Assembly: GCA_965530755.1 (NCBI GenBank)
Contig: CBESNA010000051.1
Span: 1 to 30,735 of the forward strand
Direction: 5' to 3'
DNA: 30,735 nucleotides
DNA from: SZUA-35 sp965530755
GTDB lineage: Bacteria; Actinomycetota; Acidimicrobiia; Acidimicrobiales; SZUA-35
Shown: positions 10,101 to 16,183 of the stretch, in pieces
How positions within the stretch are numbered: position 1 is the stretch's first letter
How the letters are laid out: each line of letters opens with the position of its first letter
The notes under the pieces: model-generated
The model's database searches: none
The model's input: the letters and a program-made list of their open reading frames with translations, nothing else
Told to the model about the DNA's origin: nothing
Translations under genes and position numbers: made by a program

Positions 10101-10234
10101 CGCTGCGCCCGACCAGTCATTCCCTCGAGCTGCGAGCCAAGCGCGCTGATTGCTGCGTCGATGACCTCGTCAGGAACGACGCCACGCAACTGTTCCTGGG
10201 CGCTGAGAGCTGCGAGCAGCTGCTCCTCATCCAT
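7154..10234 (-). CDS. Class III nucleotidyl cyclase fused to regulatory ATPase and TPR-like region
   Basis: A 1026-residue signalling protein. Residues about 45-215 form a class III adenylate/guanylate cyclase domain: metal ligands D55 (FADVSGFT) and D99 (KHIGDA), and transition-state residues N170 and R174 (VNTASR). The purine-selecting positions are K95 and T163, the set expected for ATP, so cAMP is the likely product. From about 240 comes a STAND/AAA-like ATPase with Walker A GDAGVGKS (272-279) and Walker B VVMLFEDLHWAD (D404). The C-terminal 400 residues are Ala/Leu-rich helical repeats, TPR-like. This is a common architecture in actinobacteria: the repeats are thought to sense a ligand or partner and the ATPase to gate the cyclase. 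There are no TM segments. It stands alone, with no obvious partner gene. Confidence 0.92.
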   Translation of the reverse strand: MDEEQLLAALSAQEQLRGVVPDEVIDAAISALGSQLEGMTGRAQRRRQVTVLFADVSGFTAMSESLDPEIVAELMNELWARLDRVVVDRGGRVDKHIGDALMAVWGTEATAEDDAERAVRASLGLQSEIAKFRVSSGRDLAMRIGVNTGPVLVGPVGSTREFTVMGDAVNTASRLEHAAPPNGVVISHDTYSQIRGVFDVEALQPLTVKGKAEPLRAYVVKAAKARAFRLRSRGVEGVETSTVGREEEFAALCRAFHHVVSAGRCQSVVVVGDAGVGKSRLLYEFDNWLELHDLGVFYFKARAIRSRSESRLGLWRDLVAFRAGVKEGDSPAMVLEKLRAETAPVLDDREALILGLWLGFELSDGSSGAGVVSGENLAAVGRAHLVAFFRSLMAASPVVMLFEDLHWADEESLELLRDLVSQFSEDQLLTVAATRPERSGSGSVLDALGPTWTAIPLASLDEPAARALVAEILKRVDHVPEPLVDLVVERADGNPFYIEELIKKLMDDGCIVADGEVGTWTVRVDLLDAATIPKTLTGVLQARFDVLSEAGRRSLQRASILGRTFWDSAVEALGPEPADLEAALSSEMVFQQRPSSFAQTAEFTFKHALLHDVAYETVLLSERRALHERAAEWLALVVAERRDEYLEEIAGHLLLADQMDQAAELLFEAAERALNSGDASSARRLADAGFRASGAAASNSSWHLILARACRLVGDLATADEAVRLAIQLGERNADDAAIVAATHEAFFVSELLGAHERGRSLVERALPIATRLGGINLTRMLTCSALSDLNSGNLKRAKQNAAATLSRAKMEGDTKTLIGAHLTSGRIAQALGDHDETLAHDRRIFELATESGDLTGLAICHLNLGVSWHYLADLRSDIRNYERAQAEYEEALVLTRRLGLRAYEVRSLVNLAQLLMRTNQTVEAHRLAKECLAVAVAIGAHADSLFAILVHAEAEYELTGSPGALSHIGVVRSDPALGRLAAEVADVIDRLRRSHPEADMDQALDAGASLMLDDVVRDIIDEEDH

Positions 10235-10517
10235 TCAGGCCCCCTCAAGTTTTCCAACCAGAGTGCCACACGGCTGGCGGGTGATTCAGCTCCGGCTCGG
10301 GAACTGATCGTCGAGCATCTCGGCGGCGTTGTCCCAGACACGAGGGCGAACGGGCGGCGCCTCGACCCGCTCCGGCTCATGGTGGAACGAGCACGCTCGG
10401 GCCACGCCAGTCAGCGTGCGGCGGAATCGGCTGTTCTGCATCTCCATCACGCACCTCTGACGTTCGACAAACGCGATTGGTCGCGAATCTTCCCTCAGAT
10501 TGTGCTTCGATGCACAC

Positions 10518-10735
10518 ATGCCAACGCTGATCCCGGTCGACACGAGCTTCGCCGCCACTGCGCCACGCACGATCGTGGTCGACCAGATGATCGCGTCGCC
10601 GCCCGGCCCGATCTGGGAAGTCATCGTCGACAACCCAGGCTGGACCACCTGGTACCCCGGAATGAAGACCTGCACGTCGACGTCGGACCCGGCTCACGGC
10701 GTCGGTTCGACCCGCACCGTCGAGGTGGGCGGGGT
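10518..10735 (+). pseudogene. SRPBCC/polyketide-cyclase-like gene, 5' fragment
   Basis: From ATG 10518 the translation reads as the first about 70 residues of an SRPBCC (START-like) protein: TIVVDQMIASPPGPIWEV, NPGWTTWYPGM, then GVGSTRTVEVGG. This matches the first strand, helix and strand of the fold. The frame then leaves the family and stops at 10770-10772, so roughly the last half of a normal 140-150-residue protein is missing. What follows in another frame looks like a transposase tail, so the gene was probably cut by an IS insertion with later deletion. An in-frame TTG at 10500 is an alternative start. Confidence 0.55.
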
Positions 10736-10861
10736 GACACCGTCGAGATCTCTGCGGGTGGCGAGCTGTTGAAAGTGCATCCGATTCGTCACGACCGGTC
10801 CCGAGAGAACGGTGCGTTCGCCAACGCAGGCGGTCGACCCTCACGCATCAACGCCGCCTGA
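10732..10861 (+). pseudogene. Probable IS transposase C-terminal remnant
   Basis: Shifted relative to the SRPBCC fragment, this frame reads GDTVEISAGGELLKVHPIR, then a basic segment with HDRSRENGAFANAGG and GRPSRINAA before TGA at 10859-10861. A beta-strand module followed by a His/Arg-rich stretch and a GRP motif is typical of the C-terminal tail of IS481-like or related DDE transposases. It is followed within 20 bases by short direct repeats of the kind found at IS ends. It rests on pattern memory only; the alternative is non-coding sequence. Confidence 0.35.
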
Positions 10862-10877
10862 AACCCCCTCCGGCACT

Positions 10878-10919
10878 GGAACACGACTACCGGAGTCAAA
10901 CCGGAACACGACTACCGGA
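10878..10919. repeat. Direct repeat of 17 bp, 25-bp period
   Basis: The 17-mer ggaacacgactaccgga occurs at 10878-10894 and again at 10903-10919. It lies between the putative transposase tail and the truncated recombinase gene, directly before ttgacaaag. It may be the internal repeats of an IS terminus or recombinase-binding arm sites. No function can be assigned from sequence. Confidence 0.8.
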
Positions 10920-10952
10920 ACTTGACAAAGATCACAGATCTACGATCGGAGC

Positions 10953-11348
10953 ATGCGGAAAGGGTCGGTGTATCGGCGCAGCGGTGGCTGGGCGTACCGC
11001 GTGGATGTGGCTCCTGACCCCGAATCTGGCCGTCGACAACAAATCTCTCGTCAGGGCTTTCGAACCAAGGCGCAGGCGATGGCGGCGATGAGCGACGTCC
11101 TGGCCGAGACCGAACCGCGCCGCATCACGCCGGCCGATCCGCTGAGCGTTCGCCAGGTCGCTCGATCGTGGCTGGAACGCAAGACACCGGACTGCGCAGC
11201 ATCGACGCTGCGCACGTATCGCCGTTGTGTCGACAAGATCTGCGACCGCCTCGGCGACATCTTGATCGGCGATCTGACGGTCGCTGCGGTCGACGAATTC
11301 GAACGCGAACTTCTCGCTCACGGATCGACGAGCGGGGAAGCGCTGTAG
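10953..11348 (+). pseudogene. Tyrosine recombinase (phage-type integrase), N-terminal fragment
   Basis: 131 residues end at an amber codon (11346-11348). Residues 1-52 (RKGSVYRRSGGWAYRVDV through GFRTKAQAMAAM) are the arm-type DNA-binding domain of actinobacterial integrases. Residues about 62-125 (LSVRQVARSWLE, then ASTLRTYRRCVDK and LGDILIGDLT) are the SAM-like core-binding domain. The whole catalytic domain with the R-H-R-Y residues, about 200 residues, is absent. The protein cannot recombine DNA; if made, it could only bind arm sites. The frame continues past the stop into a LuxR-type HTH. It marks a former integrated element. Confidence 0.8.
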
Positions 11349-11567
11349 GCCAAATCGGTACAGGGCGTTCTCGAACACCTCGCCGCCGGACGATCCAACG
11401 CCGAGATCGCCCAACAGCTCTACCTCAGCGAAGCCACCGTCAAGACACACCTCAGTCGTGTCCTGGCGAAACTCGGAGTCCGCGACCGTGTCCAAGCAGT
11501 CATCGCCGCCTTCGCAGCGGGTGTCGCTCAACCCGATCCGGATCAGCCAAACCCTGACACGACCTGA
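11349..11567 (+). pseudogene. LuxR/NarL-type response-regulator HTH tail
   Basis: Directly after the recombinase amber stop and in the same frame, the translation from about 11364 reads GVLEHLAAGRSNAEIAQQL, then LSEATVKTHLSRVLAKLGVRDR and an Ala-rich final helix before TGA at 11565-11567. This is the full GerE/LuxR helix-turn-helix, including the TVKTH recognition helix, as found at the C-terminus of NarL-type regulators. The receiver domain and the start of the HTH (the LTPRE segment) are missing. It is a gene tail joined by deletion to the recombinase head. Confidence 0.8.
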
Positions 11568-11687
11568 CGCCACCTTCTCCATCGGCGGACGGGGCAGGCC
11601 GCCACGCCGGGAATCGAGACGTTTGGATGACGCTGGCGGCAACCTTCGGGCGACTCGGCGAATCCAGAATCCGGTGAGGATGACGAC

Positions 11688-12332
11688 ATGCCCGAGCTCA
11701 CAACACTTCTCGCCTTCGCCGGAGCCACCCTCCTTCTCGTCCTGCTTCCGGGACCCAACCTGCTGTTCATCCTGGGAGCAGGCATCAGCGGCGGTCGACG
11801 AACCGCTCTGGCCGCTGCGTTCGGAGTCGAAGTCGGCACCCTCATGCATGTCATTGCGGCAGCCCTGGGACTCTCGGCCGTCCTTCAATCCTCCGCTGTC
11901 GCGTTCTCGACGGTGAAGTACCTCGGGGTCGCCTACCTCGTCTACCTCGGAATCCAGGCGCTGCGTGCCATGCCCACCGAGCACATCGGCCAACCGGCAG
12001 CACCGCAATCGACGCTGACTGCAATGCGCCGCGGTGCGCTCGTGAATGTGTTGAACCCGAAGGTCTCGCTGTTCTTCCTGGCGTTCTTGCCGCAGTTCAT
12101 CGACAGCGGCCGTGGTGCGTCGTCGCAACAGATCATGGTGCTCGGAACCGTCTTCTTCGTGGTCGCGCTCACGATCGACCTCGTGTACGCGGTCGGCTCA
12201 GGAGCGCTCGGCCGCTGGCTCGAACGGCACCCGGCGCTGTCCCGCCAACAGGAGCGAATCGCCGGAGTGATCTACGTCGGCTTGGCCGGCCTTGCCGCAC
12301 TCCAGGGAACCCGCACCTCGGCCACGACCTGA
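11688..12332 (+). CDS. LysE/RhtB family exporter
   Basis: A 214-residue inner-membrane protein with about six TM segments. The LysE family signature is clear: LLVLLPGPNLLFILGAGISGGRRTALAAAFGVEVG near the N-terminus (a PGPN motif followed by a Gly-rich turn) and NVLNPKVSLFFLAFLPQFID in the middle. Members export amino acids or related small metabolites by proton antiport. ATG 11688 is preceded by gagga at 11676-11680. A PchB-like gene follows 37 bases later on the same strand, so the exported compound may be linked to chorismate metabolism (inference). Confidence 0.92.
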   Translation: MPELTTLLAFAGATLLLVLLPGPNLLFILGAGISGGRRTALAAAFGVEVGTLMHVIAAALGLSAVLQSSAVAFSTVKYLGVAYLVYLGIQALRAMPTEHIGQPAAPQSTLTAMRRGALVNVLNPKVSLFFLAFLPQFIDSGRGASSQQIMVLGTVFFVVALTIDLVYAVGSGALGRWLERHPALSRQQERIAGVIYVGLAGLAALQGTRTSATT

Positions 12333-12369
12333 ACCAGCCACCAACAGCCGTCCATCAAGGAGTCATCCA

Positions 12370-12684
12370 ATGACCGCAACATCCCCCAACACCAAACGGC
12401 CCGACGAGTGCTCGAACATGGACGACATTCGCGGCGAAATCGACCAGATCGATCGGTTGATCATCGGTCTGCTCGGCGACCGCCTCGGATACGTCCATGC
12501 CGCAGCGAAGTTCAAGACATCGAAGGCGTCGGTCCGAGCGCTCGACCGTGTTGAGAGCATGCTCGAAGACCGCGAACGCTGGGCCACCGAACAAGGGCTC
12601 CAGCCGGAACCGATTAGGCAGCTCTACGTCAACCTCATCGGCTACTTCACCGAACAAGAACTCCGAGAATGGACGAAACAATGA
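12370..12684 (+). CDS. Chorismate mutase family protein, PchB-like (isochorismate pyruvate lyase)
   Basis: A 104-residue all-helical AroQ-fold protein. It aligns over its whole length with isochorismate pyruvate lyase PchB, including the PxxC leader and the ADIR..ID segment. The PchB active-site residues R14, R31, K42 and Q90 correspond to R21, R38, K49 and about Q96. PchB turns isochorismate into salicylate plus pyruvate and has weak chorismate mutase activity. A strong Shine-Dalgarno (aaggag, 12357-12362) lies 7 bases before ATG 12370; the GTG/ATG candidates upstream lie within the exporter gene. It probably forms an operon with the LysE-type gene. No isochorismate synthase is in the window, so plain chorismate mutase activity is the alternative. 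Confidence 0.85.
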   Translation: MTATSPNTKRPDECSNMDDIRGEIDQIDRLIIGLLGDRLGYVHAAAKFKTSKASVRALDRVESMLEDRERWATEQGLQPEPIRQLYVNLIGYFTEQELREWTKQ

Positions 12685-12707
12685 TCACCGCAAAGAGACG
12701 ATGCGGG

Positions 12708-13661
12708 TCATCGCTGCCGGAACGCTGACCGGTACGTCGTGGGCGTCATGGAGCGTCGGTGGCGCATCGCTCGTCGCAGCGTGGGTGCTGATCCGTAACC
12801 GGCGTTGGCTGCGATCATTTCGATCGAAAGGTCGGACGTCTCCAGGAACCGACATGCCGTGATGATTCGCTGTTCGTCGATCCACTCGCGTGGTGAGACG
12901 CCGAGGCGGGACCGGAGGTGTCGTTCGAGTGATCGGCGACTCGTCTGGGCGAGCAGCACGAGGTCGTCGACACCTTGGACGCCGCCGATGTTTTCGGTGG
13001 CTCGGGCCAGCGCCTGGGAGATCGGATCGTCGCCAGTTTGAATTGGCGGTGCCGACGCGAACTGGGACTGTGCACCGTCGCGATGGGGCGCGGTGACCAG
13101 TGATCGTGCGACCTCTGCTGCGACTTCTGCGCCGTGGTCCGAACGGAGAAGGTGCAGGCAACAATCGAGCGCCGCCGCGCTGCCCGCCGATGTCACGACG
13201 TCGCCGGCGTCCACGTAGATCGTGTTCGGCTCATAACGAACTGCGGGGTGGTCCGCTTCGAACCGTTCGCGATGCCGCCAGTGGGTCGTTGCGGATCGGC
13301 CGTCGAGGAGTCCGGTCGCCGCGACCGCGAATGCGCCGAGGCAGAGACCGACGAGACGAGCGCCGTGGTCGTGGGCGCTCACGAGCATGTCCACGAGTTC
13401 GGGTGCGACGGGCCGGGTGGTGATCGGCCAAGTCGGTACCACGATCATGTTGGCACGGTCGACGTGGTCAGCCAGAAGACCGAGCCCGGTCAGTGACAGG
13501 CGGCCCTCGACCTTCGTGCTGTGTCGATTGATCCCGCACGGCACGAACTCGACATCGACCTCGCACGACGCACCACGATTCGGACCCCATACACCCGACG
13601 GTGTCGCGAGCTCGAAGAGACTCGCTTCGTCCGGGATGACGCAAACAACTACTTGGCGCAT
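12708..13661 (-). CDS. GlxA-type transcriptional regulator (DJ-1/PfpI domain plus AraC HTH)
   Basis: A 317-residue regulator from ATG 13661 (a TTG at 13673 would add four residues). Residues about 3-190 form a DJ-1/PfpI-like amidase fold with the nucleophile-elbow segment VGLCLGAFA (C107); residues about 215-315 are an AraC/XylS double HTH with TSRRSLERHLRSRLG and the closing P-x-x-YR motif. GlxA-type proteins are DNA-binding regulators of catabolic or export genes, with the DJ-1 domain sensing a metabolite. It is divergent from the cysteine hydrolase-exporter pair and convergent with the PchB-like gene, and so is the natural candidate regulator of this small cluster. Confidence 0.92.
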   Translation of the reverse strand: MRQVVVCVIPDEASLFELATPSGVWGPNRGASCEVDVEFVPCGINRHSTKVEGRLSLTGLGLLADHVDRANMIVVPTWPITTRPVAPELVDMLVSAHDHGARLVGLCLGAFAVAATGLLDGRSATTHWRHRERFEADHPAVRYEPNTIYVDAGDVVTSAGSAAALDCCLHLLRSDHGAEVAAEVARSLVTAPHRDGAQSQFASAPPIQTGDDPISQALARATENIGGVQGVDDLVLLAQTSRRSLERHLRSRLGVSPREWIDEQRIITACRFLETSDLSIEMIAANAGYGSAPTLRRAMRHRRSMTPTTYRSAFRQR

Positions 13662-13757
13662 TATGAACGACAATAGCCGCTTGCGTCACTGGTCGATGGC
13701 CGGTGTGTACTTCACGATGGTCACATGGCTTCCATCCACAGTTCCAAACACAGCTCC

Positions 13758-14384
13758 ATGACGCTCCGAGATCTCGCAGGTCTTCCGACGGACCCAACCC
13801 CTCTCGCCGAGTCCACGCTGCTCGTCATCGACGCCCAGATCGCGTATTCGCGGGCGGGGATGCTGCCGCTTGCCGACATCGATGCCGCGTTGGTTCGGCT
13901 CGGCGAACTCCTCGAAGCAGCTCGGCACCGCGATGTTCCCGTCATCCATGTCGCGCACACCGGAGCACGCGGCACGCCGTTCAACCCAGACGACGGCGGA
14001 CGCTTTCTCGCCGATGCAATTCCAGCCGTGGGCGAAGACATCGTGAACAAGAAGCTCCCGAATGCGTTCGCCGGCACCAACCTGCGCCGGCGTGTCGAGC
14101 AACTTGGCCGCCCTCTGGTGATCTGCGGATTCATGACCCACATGTGCGTTGCGTCGACGGCTCGGGCAGCGCTCGATCTCGGCCTGCACACGAGCGTTGT
14201 CTCCGACGCCACCGCGACCCGTTCGCTGCAGTCACCGATCACCGGGGAGTCGATCACAGCGTCGGCGATGCACAGCGCTGCGCTCGCTGCGCTCGCCGAC
14301 CGCTTCAGCGTGGTCGCTCCGACCAGCGCATTCATCGCCACATGCTCACCAATCGAGCAGCCTCACGACGTCAGCGTCGCATGA
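13758..14384 (+). CDS. Isochorismatase-family cysteine hydrolase
   Basis: A 208-residue hydrolase with the full catalytic triad of the family: D25 (LLVIDAQ), Lys98/99 (VNKKLPNAF) and C130 (GFMTHMCV), with the cis-peptide segment before the Cys. Members hydrolyse isochorismate, nicotinamide, or other amides and ureas. ATG 13758 was chosen because the family usually begins with MTLRDLAG; ATG 13725 adds eleven residues, and neither start has a good Shine-Dalgarno. It overlaps the next gene by ATGA. Next to a PchB-like gene, isochorismate or an aromatic amide is a tempting substrate, but this is inference. Confidence 0.92.
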   Translation: MTLRDLAGLPTDPTPLAESTLLVIDAQIAYSRAGMLPLADIDAALVRLGELLEAARHRDVPVIHVAHTGARGTPFNPDDGGRFLADAIPAVGEDIVNKKLPNAFAGTNLRRRVEQLGRPLVICGFMTHMCVASTARAALDLGLHTSVVSDATATRSLQSPITGESITASAMHSAALAALADRFSVVAPTSAFIATCSPIEQPHDVSVA

Positions 14385-14980
14385 TGGCCTTCTCACCGAT
14401 CGCGCTGATCGTCTTTCTCATCCCACTGGCCTACAGCCCGGGCCCAGGCAACATGTTCTTCGCCGCCAACGGCGCTGCGCTCGGATTCCGAGCGACCATC
14501 CCGGCCAACGCCGGATATCACGCGGCGACGTGGCTGGTCACGGTGGCGATTGGCGTCGGCCTCGACTCAGGCCTCGATCAGTACCCCAGAGCGTTCGCCG
14601 CACTCAAGATCGTTGGTGCCGCCTACGTGCTGTGGATTGCATGGAAGCTCTTTCGTTCCAACGCCATCGGAACCCAAAGCGGCTCGGCTGCCAGTAGCGC
14701 TTCCGACGGTGTCTTCCTCTTGCTCCTGAACCCCAAGGCCTACGTCATCATCGCACTCATGTTCACACAGTTCCTCGATGAGTCGGCCGAACACCGCCTC
14801 GTCACGGTGCTACTGATCAGCACGATCTTCACCGCGAACAACCTCATCTCGTTCACGATCTGGGCCGTACTCGGTGACCGCCTTGTGCGGACGTTTCGAT
14901 CCGAGCGCAGCGCACGTCGAATCAACATCGCGCTCAGCATCACTCTCGCAGCGGTGAGCGTCTGGATCGTCGCTGGATGA
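14381..14980 (+). CDS. LysE family exporter (second)
   Basis: A 199-residue membrane protein with about six TM segments. The N-terminal LIPLAYSPGPGNMFFAANGAALG and the central LLLLNPKAYVIIALMFTQF match the LysE/RhtB signatures. ATG 14381 overlaps the stop of the cysteine hydrolase (ATGA), so translation is coupled; a second ATG follows immediately. It is only distantly similar to the LysE-type protein at 11688, so this is not a recent duplication. The exporter probably removes the product or the toxic substrate of the hydrolase (inference). Confidence 0.92.
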   Translation: MMAFSPIALIVFLIPLAYSPGPGNMFFAANGAALGFRATIPANAGYHAATWLVTVAIGVGLDSGLDQYPRAFAALKIVGAAYVLWIAWKLFRSNAIGTQSGSAASSASDGVFLLLLNPKAYVIIALMFTQFLDESAEHRLVTVLLISTIFTANNLISFTIWAVLGDRLVRTFRSERSARRINIALSITLAAVSVWIVAG

Positions 14981-15049
14981 GTCGTCGGCCGTTCGCGATC
15001 CCGTCGGTTTCTGGCAATCGACGGCTTCTCATCCTCAGTCCCGAGACGT

Positions 15050-15084
15050 CGGCAGTTCAGCTCGGGGAGCGAGCTGAACTGCCG
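15050..15084. terminator. Perfect 15-bp inverted repeat
   Basis: The arms cggcagttcagctcg and its exact complement are separated by the five-base loop gggag. It lies 70 bases after the LysE-type stop. There is no T-tract on either side, so it may work as a factor-dependent terminator, an mRNA-stabilising hairpin or a palindromic binding site. The arms are perfectly matched, which argues for recent origin or selection. Confidence 0.6.
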
Positions 15085-15259
15085 TCCAACGGTGAGCGTT
15101 GCCGAGTCGTCTCGACAGCAGGCCGAGCCGAGGGGGCATCTCCCAGAAGGGCCGTAACCGAAGCTGGTGCCAGAGGATCACGAAAAGATCACAGGATTCA
15201 CCAAACTCATGTGGATTCGACAACACCACCCGAACTGAGCAGGACGATCTGGACAGCAG

Positions 15260-15280
15260 GCCCGTACAGAACGGGCTTTT
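15260..15280 (+). terminator. Probable intrinsic terminator
   Basis: A 6-bp GC-rich stem (gcccgt/acgggc) with loop acaga is followed directly by tttt. This is the standard layout of a rho-independent terminator on the plus strand and would end transcripts coming from the hydrolase-exporter pair. Confidence 0.55.
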
Positions 15281-15318
15281 CCGGACTTGGCTGGACGCAT
15301 TGGACGGTTTCCAACCAG

Positions 15319-15375
15319 CTTAAACCCCCCTAGATCGAAAGATCTGTACGGGTTCAAATCCCATCCCGGGCACCA
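15319..15375 (+). pseudogene. tRNA-Leu(UAA) 3' half, probable attachment-site scar
   Basis: The sequence reads as a class II tRNA from position 32 to CCA: C32, T33, anticodon TAA (15321-15323), A37, a CCCCC 3' anticodon-stem strand (15326-15330), a long variable arm (agatc-gaaa-gatct, 15332-15345), a T arm with loop ttcaaat (15353-15359; one C-A mismatch in the stem), the acceptor strand cccgggc (15365-15371), discriminator A and CCA (15373-15375). Upstream there is no GGGGG strand, D arm or matching gcccggg acceptor at the right distance, so the 5' half is absent. Tyrosine recombinases typically cross over in the anticodon loop and leave exactly such a 3' copy at the far end of an integrated element. 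Confidence 0.75.
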
Positions 15376-15504
15376 TACGCTGGTGTTATATGGTTTGAGA
15401 TAGTTTGCGCAGGCAAGCAAAGAGGCTCAATGTGCACAGATGGGTCTAGGGCTTCCTGTCCAGATGCTGGGGTGACAGCAGTGGTCTGTGGTTCGGGTTG
15501 TTGG

Positions 15505-16183
15505 TCAGGTTAGTTGGAGGAGGTCGGCTGGTCGCCGGCCCTTCATGTAGTCGCCGTGGTTTCGGCGTCGGTGGTTGTAGGTGTGGCATCAGGCGTCGGC
15601 CCCGCGTTGGAGTTTGGCGGACGCTGTTGAAGCAGAGCCGGTGGAACGCTGGCCGCCAGCATTCCTGGAGCATCGTTCCCTGGAACCGTTCGACCACCGC
15701 GTTGTGGTTCGGTGAGCGCGCTGGGATGAACACGCGTTTCAGTTGTTTCGCGGCGAGCGCGTCAGCGAACGCGCCCGCTTTGTATTCGGGTCCGTTGTCC
15801 GCGACGATCGCCTTGATCGGGAACCCCATCTTGAAGATCCGTTCGAAGAACGCGACCGACACGGTCTTGTTGACGGTGCCGTGAACAAGCCACACCATTG
15901 CCCAGCGAGTCGCGGTGTCGACAGCAGTGAGTTGGTAGACCTTGCCGACGCCGTTGAGGTTCCCGATGTAGAACGAGTCAACAGCGACAAGGCCGCCAGG
16001 TTTGCCGGATCAGTGGCAGAACCCGAACGGTTCGTCCTCGACCGCCACCTCGGTGACGAGCCCGGTCGTCAAGGCAGTGATCGCAGCAGCACGCGCCAGA
16101 CGCTGATGACGTCGACCGAGGCCGTGCTTGATCAACAGGTTTTGCACTGCCGATTTGCTGATCGTGAAGGAAGGCCGACGGAA
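15505..16183 (-). pseudogene. IS481-like DDE transposase, decayed copy
   Basis: Read on the minus strand from 16183, the HTH end (ISKSAVQNLLIKHGLGRR) is followed by VAVDSFYIGNLNGVGKVYQL (first Asp), VADNGPEY (second Asp) and SPNHNAVVERF (Glu), so the full DDE triad is recognisable. The tail YNHRRRNHGDYM and a final LLQLT lie in another frame. Lesions: TGA at 16012-16010 and TGA at 15591-15589, both where family context expects Trp; a frameshift near 15615-15622; and an amber codon (16186-16184) where the N-terminal part breaks off. It cannot make an active enzyme. The largest surviving open piece runs from 15898 to 15446. I found no terminal inverted repeats. Confidence 0.85.

Larger units (their letters stand above)
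14981..15318. other. Non-coding stretch with two hairpins
   Basis: No open frame here looks like a protein. The stretch holds a perfect 15-bp stem-loop (15050-15084) and a second hairpin with a T-tract (15260-15280), then runs into the tRNA-Leu half. Between the two hairpins I see nothing recognisable. Confidence 0.6.

Noticed and set aside
9461..10861. 466-aa plus-strand open frame
   Set aside because: Its first half is antisense to the cyclase gene. Only its last about 43 codons are of interest, as the possible transposase tail.
10922..10946. ttgacaaag...tacgat as a promoter before the recombinase fragment
   Set aside because: The spacer between the -35-like and -10-like boxes is only 13 bases, too short for a normal promoter.
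15260..15266. gcccgta as the 5' acceptor strand of an intact tRNA-Leu
   Set aside because: Five of seven bases would pair with the 3' strand, but the span to CCA is 116 nt with no D arm or anticodon 5' strand; it is better explained as a terminator stem.
15178..15420. Minus-strand 80-aa frame containing GWDLNP
   Set aside because: WDLNP-type peptides are the well-known false translation of the complement of a tRNA T arm; this confirms the tRNA half rather than a gene.
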